A DNA stretch of 64,000 nt from UBA6626 sp963579995 (lineage in GTDB: Bacteria; Planctomycetota; Phycisphaerae; Phycisphaerales; Phycisphaeraceae): contig CAUZIY010000001.1 of assembly GCA_963579995.1 (NCBI GenBank), positions 1 through 64,000 of the forward strand, read 5' to 3'. Each line of letters starts with the position of its first letter. Within the stretch, counting starts at the first letter, position 1. Below, in pieces: positions 43,130-52,810 of the stretch. The translations under genes and the position numbers were made by a program. The notes under the pieces were generated by a model. That model made no database searches, had not been told where the DNA came from, and was given only the letters and a program-made list of their open reading frames with translations.

Positions 43130-44164
43130 TCAGGCGATGTTTTCGGGTTTAAGTTCGCGGCTCATTAACTGGCTGATTGCTTCGATAGGATCCAATCCCT
43201 CGAACAGTACATGGTAGACAGCCGTGGTGATGGGCATTTCCACCCGGTATCTATCTGCCAGTGCCACCACGGATTTGGTGGTTGGGACACCTTCTACGAC
43301 ACCGTTAATTGATTCCAGCACGTCTTCCAGGATTTTCCCCTTACCTAACTGCTCTCCACAGCTTCGGTTACGGCCTGTTGGGGAAAAGCATGTGGTTGCC
43401 AAATCACCAACACCGGCAAGACCATAAAAGGTCTGATAACGCGCTCCCATGGCGGTTCCCAGGCGTGTGATTTCTGCGAGGCCACGGGAAAGAAGGGCAC
43501 TTTTGGCATTGTTACCGGCCTGTAACCCATCCAGAATGCCAGCGGCTAGGGCGATAACATTTTTTGTTGCTCCGGCCAGTTCGACCCCAAGCAGGTCATC
43601 ATTCGTATAAACACGAAACCATTGTGTGGTAAATGTCTGTTGCAGGGTTTGGGTGAAAAGAGGGTCATCTGAAGCAGCGCAGACAGTTGCTGGCAGGCAT
43701 CGGGCCAGTTCATCGGCAACAGAGGGTCCGGAAAGGGCACCCAGTGGCCTGGCCGCCCGGTCTGGGTTATCACCGCTGGAGCCTGGGAGTTGCAGCATGC
43801 TGGCTATAATTTGCGTTGGCCGCAGGTGGGTGTCGTTCTCGATGCCTTTGGCAACAGAAACAATGGGGATGTCCTGCGGCAGATAAGAGGACAAACGGGT
43901 CCATACCGGACGTATGTATTGCGTTGGTACTGCAGATACGACCAGTTCGGATCCATCGAACACGGTGGTTTCATCGTGCGTCAGATGGATCGAAGGTGGG
44001 ATGCGGTACGCCGGTAAATGTGGGTTTCGACGGGTCTGAATCAAATCCGCAATATGTTTGGCAAAGGCGCCCCACATTGTGACTTGATGACCCTGGCTTT
44101 CAAGCAGCATGGCGCAAACAGTTGCCATCGAACCATCGCCGATAATAGTAATGTTCTGGCCCAT
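43130..44164 (-). CDS. gpsA: Glycerol-3-phosphate dehydrogenase [NAD(P)+]
   Basis: GpsA makes sn-glycerol 3-phosphate for membrane lipids from dihydroxyacetone phosphate. The start chosen at 44164 gives 344 residues beginning MGQNITIIGDGSMATVCAM, the dinucleotide-binding loop (GDGSMA in place of the common GAGSWG). An upstream ATG at 44239 would add 25 residues without similarity. Other signatures are VSVAKGIENDT with the substrate Lys, ALSGPSVADELA, and the catalytic/structural block ELAGATKNVIALAAGI. The C-terminal GNNAKSALLSRGLAEITRLG completes the set. Length is normal. Its 5' neighbour on the other strand is the polysaccharide operon. Confidence 0.95.
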   Translation of the reverse strand: MGQNITIIGDGSMATVCAMLLESQGHQVTMWGAFAKHIADLIQTRRNPHLPAYRIPPSIHLTHDETTVFDGSELVVSAVPTQYIRPVWTRLSSYLPQDIPIVSVAKGIENDTHLRPTQIIASMLQLPGSSGDNPDRAARPLGALSGPSVADELARCLPATVCAASDDPLFTQTLQQTFTTQWFRVYTNDDLLGVELAGATKNVIALAAGILDGLQAGNNAKSALLSRGLAEITRLGTAMGARYQTFYGLAGVGDLATTCFSPTGRNRSCGEQLGKGKILEDVLESINGVVEGVPTTKSVVALADRYRVEMPITTAVYHVLFEGLDPIEAISQLMSRELKPENIA

Positions 44165-44520
44165 GTTTCTTGTACGACTGGAGGATAAAATTCCCCTGCT
44201 GGCGACCCTTGCAGTACCTTCTACAGAGGTCAGAATCAAATAACGGCCTGTGTATGGTGCCTATAACTAGTCATTGTTGTCGGTGCATCAGATTGATGCA
44301 AGAGTGACTTATCGGCGGCAACTGATTTGCCGTCCGATTCTCAATAAATCGGTAGGCACCTTAAGGATCAGCCGGTTAAGCGCCGATGCCAGTTGAGGTT
44401 GTGATTAGCATATGGGGGGCCGTGACTCTTTTGGTGATCTTGCCCGATAACTTTGACCTCCAGTTGCCATGGCTGCAGAGGGCGGCTTGGGGGTTTCCGA
44501 CTTGTTGAGGTAGAAACACG

Positions 44521-45990
44521 ATGAACAGGGTTGGTTGGTTTTACAGTGATTTTTCGATCGCAAACTGGTTAATACGAGTGGGTGCGCGGGCTACGGTCAG
44601 GTGCATGCTGCTATCAACTGTTTTTCTGTTGATGGCCAGTGGTTGTGAGATGGATGCTTATTTTGATCCATCAGAAATTGGACGTTGGGAGCGTACTCCG
44701 GTCAAGTTGCCGATCCTCTCCAAGTTAGATGTGATCGATGAACCGACCTCAGAACCACCCAATCTGAGTGGTGTCCGCCCAGAGGATCTGGTTCCAGAAC
44801 GTCAGGACTATGTGATTGGTACCGGAGACCTGATCACCATTAGTGTCTACGAACTTGACCAGCCTGGGCTGGAATCAGTCCAGACACGACAGGTTACCGA
44901 TCTGGGTGTTTTCCGACATCCACGCCTTGGTCATATCAAGGTGACTGGCTTTACGGAAACCGAGTTGGAGGTAGGGGTCGCCAAAATCGTTGAACAGCAA
45001 GGCCACCTTCAAAATGCCGAGGTCACGGTGCTTGTTCGCGAAGGTCGGCAGAATTCATTTGCCGTCATTGCGCAGCCACGCACCGGTGGAACACGGGCTG
45101 GTACCTATGCCATTTTCAAGAGCGATCAGCGTCTGCTCGAATCGATGGCCATGGCGGGTGGTGTGCTTGAACAGATTAAGAATATCTTCATTATCCGGCA
45201 GATCACGGTGGATTCAGATGATAATGGTGAGGAACCCATCATTGATGTGCATGAACCGGCTTTGGATCCGGGAACGATACTTCTCGAGATTATTCAAAAT
45301 GGTGACCACGAACAGGCTGCTCCAATTTCGGGTGAAGCACTTGGAGGTCTGCCTCCCCCCGAGGTTCTCGAGCAGAGCCTTAGCGTGCCCGCAACGGCGG
45401 CAAACTACGTCAACGTAGACGGCAAATGGGTTCCCGTGGCTGGATTGCAGGGTGCGGTCGACAGCCCAACATACCCCCAGCGTTTAGAAGCAAGTATTCC
45501 TGAAAACGAGGAATTGCCTCCCGTGGTTCAACGCGTCATCAAGGTTCCCTATGACCTACTTCGTAAGGGTGACCTGCGATATAACGTCGTGATTCGACCT
45601 GGTGATGTGATTCAGATTCCCGCTGTTACTGGTGGATACGTATTTGTTGGGGGAAATATTGCCCGGCCTGGCACCTATTCAGTAGAGGGCGATGATCGAC
45701 GCACCTTGAAACAGATCATTATTTCTGCCGGTGGGCTAAACGGGTTAGGGATTCCTGAGCGTGTTGATCTGACGCGGCGCATTGGTAACAACCATGAAGT
45801 CACGGTGCGATTGAATCTACGTGATATTTTCAATGGAACCGAACCCGACTTTTTCATTAAGCCAGACGACATTATCAATATTGGCACGAATTTCGTCGCC
45901 ACGCCGAATGCTGTCTTTCGTAATGCGATCCGCATGAGCTATGGTTTTGGATTTGTGCTGGACAAGAATTTCGCCAGCCAGGTATTTTAG
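44521..45990 (+). CDS. Polysaccharide export lipoprotein (OPX, Wza/GfcE-like)
   Basis: OPX proteins form the outer-membrane exit for capsule or exopolysaccharide. The 489-residue product has an N-terminal signal with lipobox MASGC (Cys about residue 42; a start at Met28 would shorten the leader). A polysaccharide-export domain follows (about 95-180, with YVIGTGDLITISVYELDQPG). Two SLBB-like domains come next, the second being GGYVFVGGNIARPGTYSVEG near 377-396. A long low-similarity insert (about 225-330, Glu/Pro-rich) separates them. It opens the operon of exosortase, TPR, Wzc-like and sugar genes. The ribosome site GAGG lies about 12 bases before the ATG. Confidence 0.88.
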   Translation: MNRVGWFYSDFSIANWLIRVGARATVRCMLLSTVFLLMASGCEMDAYFDPSEIGRWERTPVKLPILSKLDVIDEPTSEPPNLSGVRPEDLVPERQDYVIGTGDLITISVYELDQPGLESVQTRQVTDLGVFRHPRLGHIKVTGFTETELEVGVAKIVEQQGHLQNAEVTVLVREGRQNSFAVIAQPRTGGTRAGTYAIFKSDQRLLESMAMAGGVLEQIKNIFIIRQITVDSDDNGEEPIIDVHEPALDPGTILLEIIQNGDHEQAAPISGEALGGLPPPEVLEQSLSVPATAANYVNVDGKWVPVAGLQGAVDSPTYPQRLEASIPENEELPPVVQRVIKVPYDLLRKGDLRYNVVIRPGDVIQIPAVTGGYVFVGGNIARPGTYSVEGDDRRTLKQIIISAGGLNGLGIPERVDLTRRIGNNHEVTVRLNLRDIFNGTEPDFFIKPDDIINIGTNFVATPNAVFRNAIRMSYGFGFVLDKNFASQVF

Positions 45991-46128
45991 GCTTTTAACG
46001 ATACCGATGGCATGCAGGCATGGTGGTTTAGGGAGAGCTGCAGAGTTGGCGGAGGATGATTTAAGAGTACTGGGCGCTACTCGATGGGACCGAATGCCAT
46101 CGGCGCGCCACGAGGATACGATGATCTG

Positions 46129-48291
46129 ATGACGAGTACGACGACTGCGACTGTCTTGCCGACTGTGGATGCTGACCGTAGGTCGGTTACGTTCACCGGG
46201 TGGTTTTGGATTATTGGGATTGGTGTCCTGTTTCTTGCCCTGCATTGGTCATTTGTGAATCGCATGATTCACATTGCCACCAAGGCACCTGGGGGCAAAA
46301 AGGCTTGGGATCTACTCGTTCATATTGTCATGAACCCATGGAATGCCGATTGGTCGCACACGTTAATCGTACCGCTGATCAGCCTTTATTTCGTGATTCG
46401 CAGTGGACCTCGTCTGGTGGTGACGGCAAGACGGGTTTTCCCACTGGGATTGGGGATTTTTTTCCTGGGCCTGCTCAGTTTTTTCTGGTGGGTTCATCCG
46501 GGCCGAAATGACATGTTGCAGGGCTTTAGCATGGTTTTAGCGCTATTCGGGCTGGTTTTGTTTCTCGTTGGACCAGCCATGATGCGCATTCTTTGGTTTC
46601 CCATTGCTTACTTGGTCTTTTTCGTCAAGATATCGGACCGTTTTTGGAACCAGATTGCATGGAAACTACAAGGCATTGCGGCCGAGGCAGCAACAATTGT
46701 GTTGAAGTTTCTAACCTTGATCATCAATTTTGACGTCAGTAAGTCGGGCAACAAAATCGAAGTTGGATACACCCAAGGTGGCGCCTATTTGACCAGTGCT
46801 CTGGCTGTGGAGGAAGCTTGTTCAGGTTTGCGGATGTTGATGGCTTTCATCGCATTAGGGGTGGCGATGGCCTATCTGACGGATCGCATGTGGTGGCAGC
46901 GGATTGTGATGGTTGCGTTAACAGTACCCATTGCCGTGGCTGTCAACGTTGGTCGTGTCGTAACGCTCGGCCTGTTATCCATGGTCGATGACCAGATGAT
47001 CAAGGGCGACTTTCACACGTTTATCGGCATGCTTATGTTGATTCCGGCCGCAGGATTATTTTGGCTGGTCGGTTGGATCCTGGATAAAATGGTCATTGTT
47101 GAGGAGCCAGCAAGGTCGATTCGACCGGGTGCTCATGTTGACAAAACCGCAGATGGCAAGGCGGCAGACTGTGGTGGTGGAGACAAACGACAAAAAATAC
47201 TGGATGTGGTAAAGGGTTTAGGCGCGGGCGCCATTCTATCTGGCCTTGTGGGTGTTAATTATTATGTTCTGTTACTTGTCTGGTTGCAGCCCTATCGCCA
47301 GGGTATGAGCCAGTGGACGGCTAATGTCTGTCTGGGTGCGAGTGTCCTGGCCTTGGTGGTGGTGGCTTTTCTGATTCGGCGGTTGGTCCAACCTCCTCGT
47401 TCTTCAGCAGCGGATTCATCGTCTGCGAATGCAAAAAAGGTGACCGGCATGCCGGGACGCCCTGCTACGATAGCGTTGGGTATTGGTGCAGGCATTCTAA
47501 TGACATCGCTCACCGGATTTGGTGCTGTTAACAAGATTAACGGGGTAGTGCTGCTCAAGCACCCTATCGAACTCCGCAACCCGCTATATCGATTACGTGG
47601 TGACTTTGGCAATTGGAAATGGGTCGGTGAGGATCCTGAGTTGCCGCCCGAGCAACTCGAGGTGTTGGGTACGGATGAATACATTAGTTACGACTTCCTT
47701 GACCGAAATGCCAAGCCCGGCAGTCCTGCGTTCCAAGTCAAACTGCATGTCACTTATTACACGGGCAACCCTGACACTGTTCCACATGTGCCGGAGCGAT
47801 GCATTATCGGGGGTGGAGCAACGGGTGTGGGTCAATCCTATCCAACGTTGAACTTGGAAGGTCCGCAGTATCGTGAAGTGCTCGGAGGCTTTGGGGTCGG
47901 CAGTATTCTGCTGGCCCAAGATGTATTCATGCCCGATCTCCAGATCAATGCCACATTATTTCAATATCACTGGCCGGAAAATCCGGACCGGATCATTAGC
48001 GTGATCTACTTTTTTATTGCCAATCACAAGTTTCTGGCAAGTCCTGACCTGGTCCGCCTACACGGATTCGATCCACGTGATCAGTACAGCTATTACTGCA
48101 AGGTTGAGGTTGGGTTGGGTCACCTTCCCGATCCGGAGGTGGCAGTCCAGCGAGCTTCAGCCTTTCTGTCCAAATTATTGCCTGAGGTTATGGGTTGTTT
48201 GCCTGACCTGACACAGCTTCAAAAAGATTCGGTTCCGAGCCCGGAAGTGGATTTGACCATAAGACGACCAAATGGTTCACGGAGATCATAA
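46129..48291 (+). CDS. Exosortase fused to an EpsI domain
   Basis: Exosortases are membrane cysteine enzymes that process PEP-CTERM proteins at the cell surface. Counting from the ATG at 46129 (an ATG 15 codons earlier is open), the 720-residue protein has eight or more membrane helices in its first 320 residues. The proposed triad is Cys231 in VEEACSGLRML, Arg276 in VNVGRVVTLGL and His296 in FHTFIGML. Two further helices (about 375-445) lead to a C-terminal EpsI-type domain (DUF3485, about 475-700) with VPHVPERCIIGGGATGVG. Exosortase and EpsI are separate genes in many species, so this is a fusion. The PEP-CTERM protein at 59971-60906 is a likely substrate. Confidence 0.88.
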   Translation: MTSTTTATVLPTVDADRRSVTFTGWFWIIGIGVLFLALHWSFVNRMIHIATKAPGGKKAWDLLVHIVMNPWNADWSHTLIVPLISLYFVIRSGPRLVVTARRVFPLGLGIFFLGLLSFFWWVHPGRNDMLQGFSMVLALFGLVLFLVGPAMMRILWFPIAYLVFFVKISDRFWNQIAWKLQGIAAEAATIVLKFLTLIINFDVSKSGNKIEVGYTQGGAYLTSALAVEEACSGLRMLMAFIALGVAMAYLTDRMWWQRIVMVALTVPIAVAVNVGRVVTLGLLSMVDDQMIKGDFHTFIGMLMLIPAAGLFWLVGWILDKMVIVEEPARSIRPGAHVDKTADGKAADCGGGDKRQKILDVVKGLGAGAILSGLVGVNYYVLLLVWLQPYRQGMSQWTANVCLGASVLALVVVAFLIRRLVQPPRSSAADSSSANAKKVTGMPGRPATIALGIGAGILMTSLTGFGAVNKINGVVLLKHPIELRNPLYRLRGDFGNWKWVGEDPELPPEQLEVLGTDEYISYDFLDRNAKPGSPAFQVKLHVTYYTGNPDTVPHVPERCIIGGGATGVGQSYPTLNLEGPQYREVLGGFGVGSILLAQDVFMPDLQINATLFQYHWPENPDRIISVIYFFIANHKFLASPDLVRLHGFDPRDQYSYYCKVEVGLGHLPDPEVAVQRASAFLSKLLPEVMGCLPDLTQLQKDSVPSPEVDLTIRRPNGSRRS

Positions 48292-48294
48292 AAA

Positions 48295-51200
48295 ATGGCC
48301 GCGCGGATTAACAAGAAATTTCTTCTGATTTTGACAGGCGTGGTTGTGGTGCTCGTCGGTAGCGCCATTGGTATATGGGTTATATGGATCCATGAATCCG
48401 TCTCGGATCTTGTTGCTGCCGGCGATTCATTTTATGAGCGAGGTTTGTATGGCAAGGCTGGTCGTCGTTACGGCAAAGCTATTTTAAGAGACCCCCGGAA
48501 TGTGGATTTGTATATCAAGTTTTTTGACGCCAAAAGCAGTGAGCCGGTTGAATTTGGTGCGCCGGCCCGCAAAGCTCATGGTGAACAGATTATGGCACTA
48601 CGGTCTGCTTTGCGTGAAGAGCCCGACAACGCCGAGGCCTTTAGTCGGCTCATGCGGCTTTTTATGAAGCGGGGCGTCGAACTGAATGACATTACCGCAT
48701 GGAATTCGATGAAGATCGCTTCCGATAGCGCGCTTAAAGTGGGCGAGATTATCGAGGCGTATAAATATCGTGGTGTGGCCCAAGTGAGTCTATTACGTTC
48801 CCAGCTTCCGATGTCTGATGAAGAGCGTCGGCAGATACAAGAGGATCTTGAGACCTATATCGAGTCGTTTCCTGATGACATTGATGCCGTGTTTTACCTC
48901 GCGCTGGCCCACCTGGCAGAGGCAGAGCACCTGGAAGGCAAAGCGGGTGTTCGAGAATCCGATCTTGAGCAATTCCGCCAGCGAGCCCGGGCAATCACGG
49001 ACCAATTTCTACTACGACATCCGGGCAATATTCGTGCCAAGCTCAATCATGCCAGTATGCTTGTTGAATCGAACCGACGGCTAAATGCACGTCCGCTTAT
49101 TGTGGAAATTGAGAATGAAATTTTTAATAATCCGGTGACACGTCGTGATGTCCGAACGCTTATTGATTTAATTGCGGGAGTGATGTCTGGTTCACCTGGT
49201 AGTAACAGGTCAGAACAACAGGTTATCGCAGCCAATGCCAGGGTTCGAAAGGTGTTGGATGCGGCAGTGAGGGCCAATCCTGACGATCTTGCACTTAAAT
49301 ACCTCTATGCCGTAAGCCATTTTGGTGGTGGTGATGGCGCGAATTCACAGGCCATCAAGACGTATGGCGATATTCGTAAGGTTAATGTTTTTACAACACC
49401 CATCGACGCCTACCTGCAGACACGGGTCCAGCAGATGGCTCTAATGCGCGAGGTTGATCTGCGTCTCAACAACGTTGAGCGGTTACAACCCGGTGCTGAA
49501 CGCGAACAGGCATTGGGAGATCTTGACCCCTTGGTCGAAGAGATTCGAGCTAACCAAGGTGAAGGCAACGCAGCCTACAACCGTTTGGTGGGCAAATTTC
49601 ACTATATGCGGAATGAATGGTTCGATGCCGCTCAGTTTTTGCAAAAAGCTGATGAGCAACACGAGCACAAGCACCCAGAGGTGCTTATGAGATTGGCTGT
49701 GGCGTATTCAAAAATGAATGCCAGTGGCGCAGCCATGCTGAGCCTGGAAAGGCTGCTTCAGCTTCGTGGCATGGAGAATTACAAGACCGCGCAGCTCCAG
49801 TTGGCTCGCCTGTACATCAAACACAAGCAATTTGATGATGCTGAAAAGCTCATCAAATCAATTGAACCTCGCGACAAGAGAACGGATCAGATGTTGGTTC
49901 TTCTTGAAAAACATCGTGGAAATCCGGACAAGGCCATCGAGCTGTTGCAGAAGAGGAACAGCGAAAAACGTGAGCGAACGCCTCTGGCGATTGCCGAAAT
50001 GGAATTGATGGCAGGTCGCAAGGAAAAAGCCCGTGCAATCGTTGAGAAATTCTTCGTGGAGAACCCCGCCGATACAACTGCGCTGAGAATGCTGATTCAG
50101 ATGAGCAAGGACAAAGAGGAAGCAATCAGTTTTGTTGAACGTGCTCGAGAGGGTGGAGGGGATTCGTCCTGGCTGGATCAGATCGAGAAGCAACTGTCGG
50201 GCGAGATAAAACCGAGGGAAATTATCGAGAAAAAGATCGCAGAATATGAGGATGAATTCGAAAAACATAAGGCTAGGTATTTGCTGCATCTACGTTACGG
50301 TGAAGGTGAAGCAGCGGAATCAGAATTCGCTAAAGCCGCGGAGCTCAAGCCGGACCATTGGTGGATCATTGAGGTTACGATTCAGCGGGCGTTGGCGAAG
50401 GAGCGTTGGGATGACGCGCGGGCCATTGCAGGCCGGGCCGCGGCGCTCAATCTCGACCGTGCTCAAGGGATGTTCTACTTCAGTCGTATTGAGATGGCGC
50501 AAGGCAACTATCGCTCGGCCGTCGCCAATCTTCGCGAGGGATTGAAGCAACGGCCTCAATGGGCGCAGGGGTGGCAAAGACTGGGTGATGCCCAGCGGCA
50601 GGCGCGAGAATTCGTCGGAGCCATGGAGTCATATAAGAAAGCTTTGGAACTTGAACGCGATAACGTCGATGCTCTGCGTGGTTTGGCTGCATCTTACGAT
50701 GCGCGGGAGCAGTATGATTTGGCGTTAGCTCAATTGGCCAAGGCGTATGAGTATGCATCTGATAGCCCGATAATCCGGGCGATCTATACCGATTATGCAC
50801 AGAAACATGGCGATCCAGAAGAGGTCTTGGTGATCCGGCAGGAGATACGCAAGTCCAAGCCGGAGGATTTTCGTAATCTACATCAGTTGGCGCTGCTTTT
50901 GGCCTCCACCGATGATCATATCCAGGCACGGGAGATCGCGGATCAGTTGATCGAAGATCATGGCGCCAATCGCGTCAGTAAAGCACTGCAGGCAGATGTG
51001 GCTTTTGCGGCCAGTGGTGGCGAAGAGGCCCATCAGATTATGCAAGATTACATGACAGACTTGGGTGTTAAGGCCACGGCCGAAGATTGGCAGTCCTTTG
51101 GCCGGCTGTTGATCAAGATCGGACGTGGTACCGAGGCGATGCAGGCCTTTCAGCAGGCAGTTGAATTGGAAGATCCGGAGACTATGTTGGTGTCGCGTGA

Positions 51201-52785
51201 ACTGGGTATGCGCCTGTTCCAGCGTGGTTACGTCCGGGAGGCGGTAGAAATCTATACGAAACTGTATTACTCAAATCCGTCTGATCGATCTGTTGCATCC
51301 AATTACATTGAGATGCTTCTGCCGCTTGGGATGATTGAGAAAGCTGAAGAGGTACTCGCACAGCAGCGTCAGAGTCACGGTGAAAATGAAGTGACTTATC
51401 TGCTCGATGCAATAATCGCCATTAAAAACAATGACAATGGTCGGGCGCGTGCTGCTCTCGATGAGGCGGAGAAGCTTACACCTCAAAATTCGACGATCTA
51501 TTATCTGCGTGCGAAGGTATTGGAGAAGATGCCTGGCATGTCTGCTTTGGCCAAGCAGCAAGTGGCCAGGTCGCTTGAGCTTAATCCCATGCAGACACGT
51601 CCACGACTTTTGCTGGCGCGTCTTTTGAAAAGAACGGGTGAGTATCAGAAGGCGATTGCCGAGATGCAGGCCGTACTCAAACGTGACCCCGACTCGGTGG
51701 ATGCCAAAGTTGAGTTGGCATTGCTTTATGTGGCAACAGATCGAAACGACCGGGCTCGCCGCTTATTGCTTGAATCAATTGAGGAGATGCCAGGTGAATA
51801 TCGTTGGCATTATCATCTGGGTGAATTGAGTGAAATGGAAGGCAAGATCGTAGAGGCGATCAAGTACTTTGCACAAGCTTTTGACCTGAAACCATCAACC
51901 CAGAACTTAGACGTATTAGTATCTGCCATGATCAAGGCCGGCCAACTTGACCTGGCCCTGCAGACATTGAGCAGCCAGCAATCCATATTAGATGAGTTTC
52001 CTGTACTGCAACACCTGCGGGGTTTGGCCCTAGCCAGAGCAAATCAACAAGATGAAGCCAAGGAAGCATTTGCCACCGCGTTGAAGGCTTGCCAAACCAT
52101 TGACCACGTGACGACCGTCGCGAGGAAAATGAGCCAGGGTATCGGCCCGATGGAGGCTCTGTTACTGCTCGAGCAACTGCTTACGGGGGAAAATGAACTT
52201 ATATTTAGTTTTGTGATGAGCCAATACCTGGTGGCCACGGCACAGTTTGAGGCTGCCGACGAGCGTCTTCGTCGACTTGATGCGTTGGTGCCTGCTGATG
52301 CGCCTTTGCGTATTGGGATGGACAAGATGCTGGCCATGGTCAAGTACCAAACTGGCGATTACGCCAATTCTCGTGTCGCTTACGAACGTGTATTGCAGCG
52401 TAATCCGGATGATGTTGGCGCGCTGAATAACGCGGCGTTTTTGATGGGTGATCTGCTGGGTCAGCCGGAAGAGGCGTTGGTTTTAGCACGCCGGGCCAAT
52501 GAACTTGACCCTCGCAATCCCGAGGTCCTGGACACGCTCGGGTGGATTGAGCACCTTAACGGGGACTCCCGTGACGCGGCCCGCACACTGCGACGAAGCA
52601 TGGATCATGGCCGCACGGCGGCCAACTGCCTGCATTTAGCAAGAGTCCTGCATGCAGTTGATCCGATTGAACACCATGACGAGGTCATGGATCTTCTAAA
52701 TGTGGCTCAAGATCAAGGAAAGAAGTCTTTTAACCCAAAGACGGTCAGTCTAGCACGTAAGCTCCAAGATGAATGGAGTGAGTAA
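48295..52785 (+). CDS. Giant TPR-repeat protein of the exosortase/polysaccharide operon
   Basis: The 1496-residue product has an N-terminal membrane anchor (residues about 7-28) and then tetratricopeptide repeats along almost its whole length. Examples are AGDSFYERGLYGKAGRRYGK near 43-62, GWQRLGDAQRQAREFVGAME near 760, LARLLKRTGEYQKAIAEMQA near 1105 and the final AFLMGDLLGQPEEALVLARR near 1381. Large TPR proteins of this kind (PrsT-type) accompany exosortase loci in PEP-CTERM bacteria and are thought to act as periplasmic scaffolds for polysaccharide or protein export. It starts three bases after the exosortase gene. No enzymatic domain is visible. Confidence 0.85.
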   Translation: MAARINKKFLLILTGVVVVLVGSAIGIWVIWIHESVSDLVAAGDSFYERGLYGKAGRRYGKAILRDPRNVDLYIKFFDAKSSEPVEFGAPARKAHGEQIMALRSALREEPDNAEAFSRLMRLFMKRGVELNDITAWNSMKIASDSALKVGEIIEAYKYRGVAQVSLLRSQLPMSDEERRQIQEDLETYIESFPDDIDAVFYLALAHLAEAEHLEGKAGVRESDLEQFRQRARAITDQFLLRHPGNIRAKLNHASMLVESNRRLNARPLIVEIENEIFNNPVTRRDVRTLIDLIAGVMSGSPGSNRSEQQVIAANARVRKVLDAAVRANPDDLALKYLYAVSHFGGGDGANSQAIKTYGDIRKVNVFTTPIDAYLQTRVQQMALMREVDLRLNNVERLQPGAEREQALGDLDPLVEEIRANQGEGNAAYNRLVGKFHYMRNEWFDAAQFLQKADEQHEHKHPEVLMRLAVAYSKMNASGAAMLSLERLLQLRGMENYKTAQLQLARLYIKHKQFDDAEKLIKSIEPRDKRTDQMLVLLEKHRGNPDKAIELLQKRNSEKRERTPLAIAEMELMAGRKEKARAIVEKFFVENPADTTALRMLIQMSKDKEEAISFVERAREGGGDSSWLDQIEKQLSGEIKPREIIEKKIAEYEDEFEKHKARYLLHLRYGEGEAAESEFAKAAELKPDHWWIIEVTIQRALAKERWDDARAIAGRAAALNLDRAQGMFYFSRIEMAQGNYRSAVANLREGLKQRPQWAQGWQRLGDAQRQAREFVGAMESYKKALELERDNVDALRGLAASYDAREQYDLALAQLAKAYEYASDSPIIRAIYTDYAQKHGDPEEVLVIRQEIRKSKPEDFRNLHQLALLLASTDDHIQAREIADQLIEDHGANRVSKALQADVAFAASGGEEAHQIMQDYMTDLGVKATAEDWQSFGRLLIKIGRGTEAMQAFQQAVELEDPETMLVSRELGMRLFQRGYVREAVEIYTKLYYSNPSDRSVASNYIEMLLPLGMIEKAEEVLAQQRQSHGENEVTYLLDAIIAIKNNDNGRARAALDEAEKLTPQNSTIYYLRAKVLEKMPGMSALAKQQVARSLELNPMQTRPRLLLARLLKRTGEYQKAIAEMQAVLKRDPDSVDAKVELALLYVATDRNDRARRLLLESIEEMPGEYRWHYHLGELSEMEGKIVEAIKYFAQAFDLKPSTQNLDVLVSAMIKAGQLDLALQTLSSQQSILDEFPVLQHLRGLALARANQQDEAKEAFATALKACQTIDHVTTVARKMSQGIGPMEALLLLEQLLTGENELIFSFVMSQYLVATAQFEAADERLRRLDALVPADAPLRIGMDKMLAMVKYQTGDYANSRVAYERVLQRNPDDVGALNNAAFLMGDLLGQPEEALVLARRANELDPRNPEVLDTLGWIEHLNGDSRDAARTLRRSMDHGRTAANCLHLARVLHAVDPIEHHDEVMDLLNVAQDQGKKSFNPKTVSLARKLQDEWSE

Positions 52786-52810
52786 TTACCGTTTGTAGAG
52801 AGGGAGTCCG

